This document shows positions 6,546-7,524 of a stretch of 7,524 bases of DNA, in pieces. Under the pieces are notes generated by a model that saw only the letters and a program-made list of their open reading frames with translations, searched no databases and was not told the DNA's origin. The stretch covers positions 1 through 7,524 of the forward strand of contig JAUQXD010000843.1 in assembly GCA_030834835.1 (NCBI GenBank), in the 5' to 3' direction. Each line of letters begins with the position of its first letter. Position 1 is the stretch's first letter. Made by a program: the position numbers and the translations under genes. The DNA comes from Thermoflexales bacterium. Its GTDB lineage: Bacteria; Chloroflexota; Anaerolineae; Fen-1058.

Positions 6546-7208
6546 TTACGGTTGGGTGCTCACAAACACCTGCGCGGCCAACTCCCGCCCGATCGAGCAC
6601 TCGGCCTTGCCGACCTTCATGCGCAGCGAGCCGCCGAACGGTTCGCTCTCGATGAGTGTGACGCGCACACCGGGCCGCAGACCCAGTTCGCCCGCATAGC
6701 GCAGCACCGCGGAATTGCGATCGCTGACGCGGGTGACGGTGGCCGTGCAGCCCGGCCCTAACTGCAACAACGATTGTTCCGCGACGGCAATCAGGGTGCC
6801 GTCTTTGGCCGGGATGGGGTCGCCGTGCGGATCGACCTGCGGATTGCCCAGCCGGGCCGCGATGCGCTCTTCAAATTCTTCGCTAATCACGTGCTCCAGC
6901 ACGTCCGCTTCCGCGTGGACTTCGTCCCACGAATAGCCCAATGCTTCGATCAAGAATAGTTCCAACAGCCGATGATGGCGCACGATTTCCAGCGCAACCT
7001 TCTCGCCGGCTCTGGTCAGTTCCACGCCCTGATAGGGCGTGTGCCGCACCAGCTTCAATTCGGCCAGTTTCTTGATCATGCCGGTGACGCTGGCAGGTGT
7101 CACACTCAGCGCCGTAGCGATGGCCGTCGTCGTGACGTGGCCCGCGCGTTCGCGGATCATGTATATGGCTTTCAGATAGTCTTCCATCGGCGGACTGAGT
7201 TTATCCAT
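6546..7208 (-). CDS. DtxR/MntR-family metal-dependent repressor with C-terminal FeoA-like domain
   Basis: A 220-residue cytosolic regulator expected to bind DNA when loaded with Fe(II) or Mn(II). The winged helix (about 5-70, recognition helix around TPASVTGMIKKL) is followed by the dimer domain and an SH3/FeoA-like domain (about 143-216). Its numbering aligns with Corynebacterium DtxR without gaps through the metal sites. H79, E83 and H98 of the ancillary site and E105, H106 of the primary site are kept, while DtxR Met10 and Cys102 are Asp10 and Asp102 here. MEDY at 8-11 matches Bacillus MntR, but the MntR Glu11 position is Lys13. It shares the DPHGDPIP motif (123-130) with its downstream neighbour. 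It is first in the cluster, 15 bases after a palindromic operator, so it likely represses itself and the feo genes. The start has only a weak AGG ribosome site. Iron versus manganese response is not decided by the sequence. Confidence 0.92.
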   Translation of the reverse strand: MDKLSPPMEDYLKAIYMIRERAGHVTTTAIATALSVTPASVTGMIKKLAELKLVRHTPYQGVELTRAGEKVALEIVRHHRLLELFLIEALGYSWDEVHAEADVLEHVISEEFEERIAARLGNPQVDPHGDPIPAKDGTLIAVAEQSLLQLGPGCTATVTRVSDRNSAVLRYAGELGLRPGVRVTLIESEPFGGSLRMKVGKAECSIGRELAAQVFVSTQP

Positions 7209-7223
7209 TTGCTTAACCTAGAA

Positions 7224-7249
7224 TAAAATTTAGGAGCGCCTAAATTTTA
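7224..7249. promoter_or_regulatory. Candidate DtxR-family operator (perfect 11-bp inverted repeat)
   Basis: TAAAATTTAGG (7224-7234) and CCTAAATTTTA (7239-7249) are exact reverse complements around a 4-base spacer AGCG. The half-site ends TTAGG/CCTAA resemble the outer halves of DtxR/IdeR boxes, but here they are spaced by 4, not 9. It ends 15 bases before the regulator's ATG and covers the -10 box and the predicted start of transcription, the usual position for repression. Confidence 0.8.
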
Positions 7250-7272
7250 GTTGAGATGTGATAAAAAGTCAA
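7244..7272 (-). promoter_or_regulatory. Sigma70-type promoter of the regulator-feo cluster
   Basis: On the minus strand TTGACT (7272-7267) and TAAAAT (7249-7244) are separated by exactly 17 bases, each one mismatch from consensus. Transcription would begin near 7237, giving a leader of about 28 bases before the ATG at 7208. The -10 hexamer is the start of the palindromic operator, so a bound regulator would block polymerase. Confidence 0.78.
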
Positions 7273-7524
7273 GGGGGAAACTGGCGGCTGTGCCATCGAT
7301 TGCGCCAGACGGCCCGCCGTGGCACGGCCACGGACACGGGCAAATCGACGGTCAAGATTGGGAAACCCGCGCAGCGGGTTTGGCGTAAGTAGCGTCGGAT
7401 TCCATCCGATGGCGGCGCGATAACAACAATAGCCATGTGCTTCCAACGGATTGCCGCTGGATTTGACAATCCAGTGGGAGCAGATACACCAAACTGCGAA
7501 TTGCCGGCCTGCAATTGCATTGGC
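7273..7524. other. Gene-poor right end with three short hairpins, possible interspersed repeat
   Basis: No reading frame here shows recognisable protein features or a credible start. Three perfect or near-perfect hairpins occur in about 115 bases: AAACCCGC-GCA-GCGGGTTT (7363-7381), TCGGAT-TCC-ATCCGA (7395-7409), and CTGGATT-TGAC-AATCCAG (7457-7474, extendable to 7454-7477 with a G:T pair). None is followed by a T-run. The look is that of repeated non-coding DNA, but copy number cannot be judged from one window. Confidence 0.45.

Noticed and set aside
7240..7520. Short minus-strand frames upstream of the regulator (68 and 83 codons)
   Set aside because: No recognisable domains, they run over hairpins and the promoter/operator, and lie in DNA that looks repetitive and non-coding.
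1..7524. CRISPR array, tRNA or rRNA genes, transposase genes
   Set aside because: I saw no regularly spaced direct repeats, no tRNA-like cloverleaf with conserved loop bases, and no transposase motifs in the window.

Overview
The window is GC-rich bacterial DNA carrying one block of eight genes, all read on the minus strand, so transcription runs from the right end to the left. The theme is metal homeostasis. Lineage cannot be proved by eye. A split FeoB, tandem DtxR-type regulators, a Tat-exported two-domain multicopper oxidase beside a ZIP transporter, and interspersed palindromic repeats built on CGTCATTGCGAG together recall environmental Chloroflexota (Anaerolineae-like). That is a low-to-moderate confidence inference.

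Layout from right to left. Positions 7524-7273 hold no convincing gene but contain three short hairpins. A sigma70-type promoter (-35 TTGACT, 17-bp spacer, -10 TAAAAT) lies at 7272-7244. Its -10 box is inside a perfect 11+4+11 inverted repeat (7224-7249) that looks like a DtxR-family operator. Next come a cytosolic DtxR/MntR-type repressor (7208-6546); a second DtxR-like protein with an N-terminal membrane anchor and two C-terminal FeoA/SH3 domains (6522-5530); the FeoB GTPase as a separate protein (5533-4724); and the FeoB permease as a separate protein (4721-3321). A 131-bp gap with a large palindromic repeat (3221-3304) follows. Then come a small sulfotransferase-like protein (3189-2596), a Tat-secreted two-domain multicopper oxidase (2524-1511), a ZIP metal transporter with an extra extracytoplasmic domain (1514-309), and the start of an L-2-amino-thiazoline-4-carboxylate-hydrolase-like gene that runs off the left edge (296-1).

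How the parts may work together. The first regulator probably senses Fe(II) or Mn(II) and represses its own promoter, and with it the downstream Feo genes. The anchored FeoA protein, the GTPase and the permease would form a Feo ferrous-iron importer whose FeoA part is held at the membrane by its own helix. The left half pairs an extracytoplasmic copper oxidase, translationally coupled by an ATGA overlap, to a ZIP-type divalent-metal permease. This suggests oxidation or detoxification of Fe, Mn or Cu outside the membrane linked to metal uptake. Gene spacing supports two tightly coupled groups, 7208-3321 and 2524-1. The repeat and the sulfotransferase lie between them, so the two groups may or may not share one transcript.

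The most interesting points are the membrane-anchored DtxR-FeoA-FeoA protein, the promoter/operator overlap, and the oxidase-ZIP pair.
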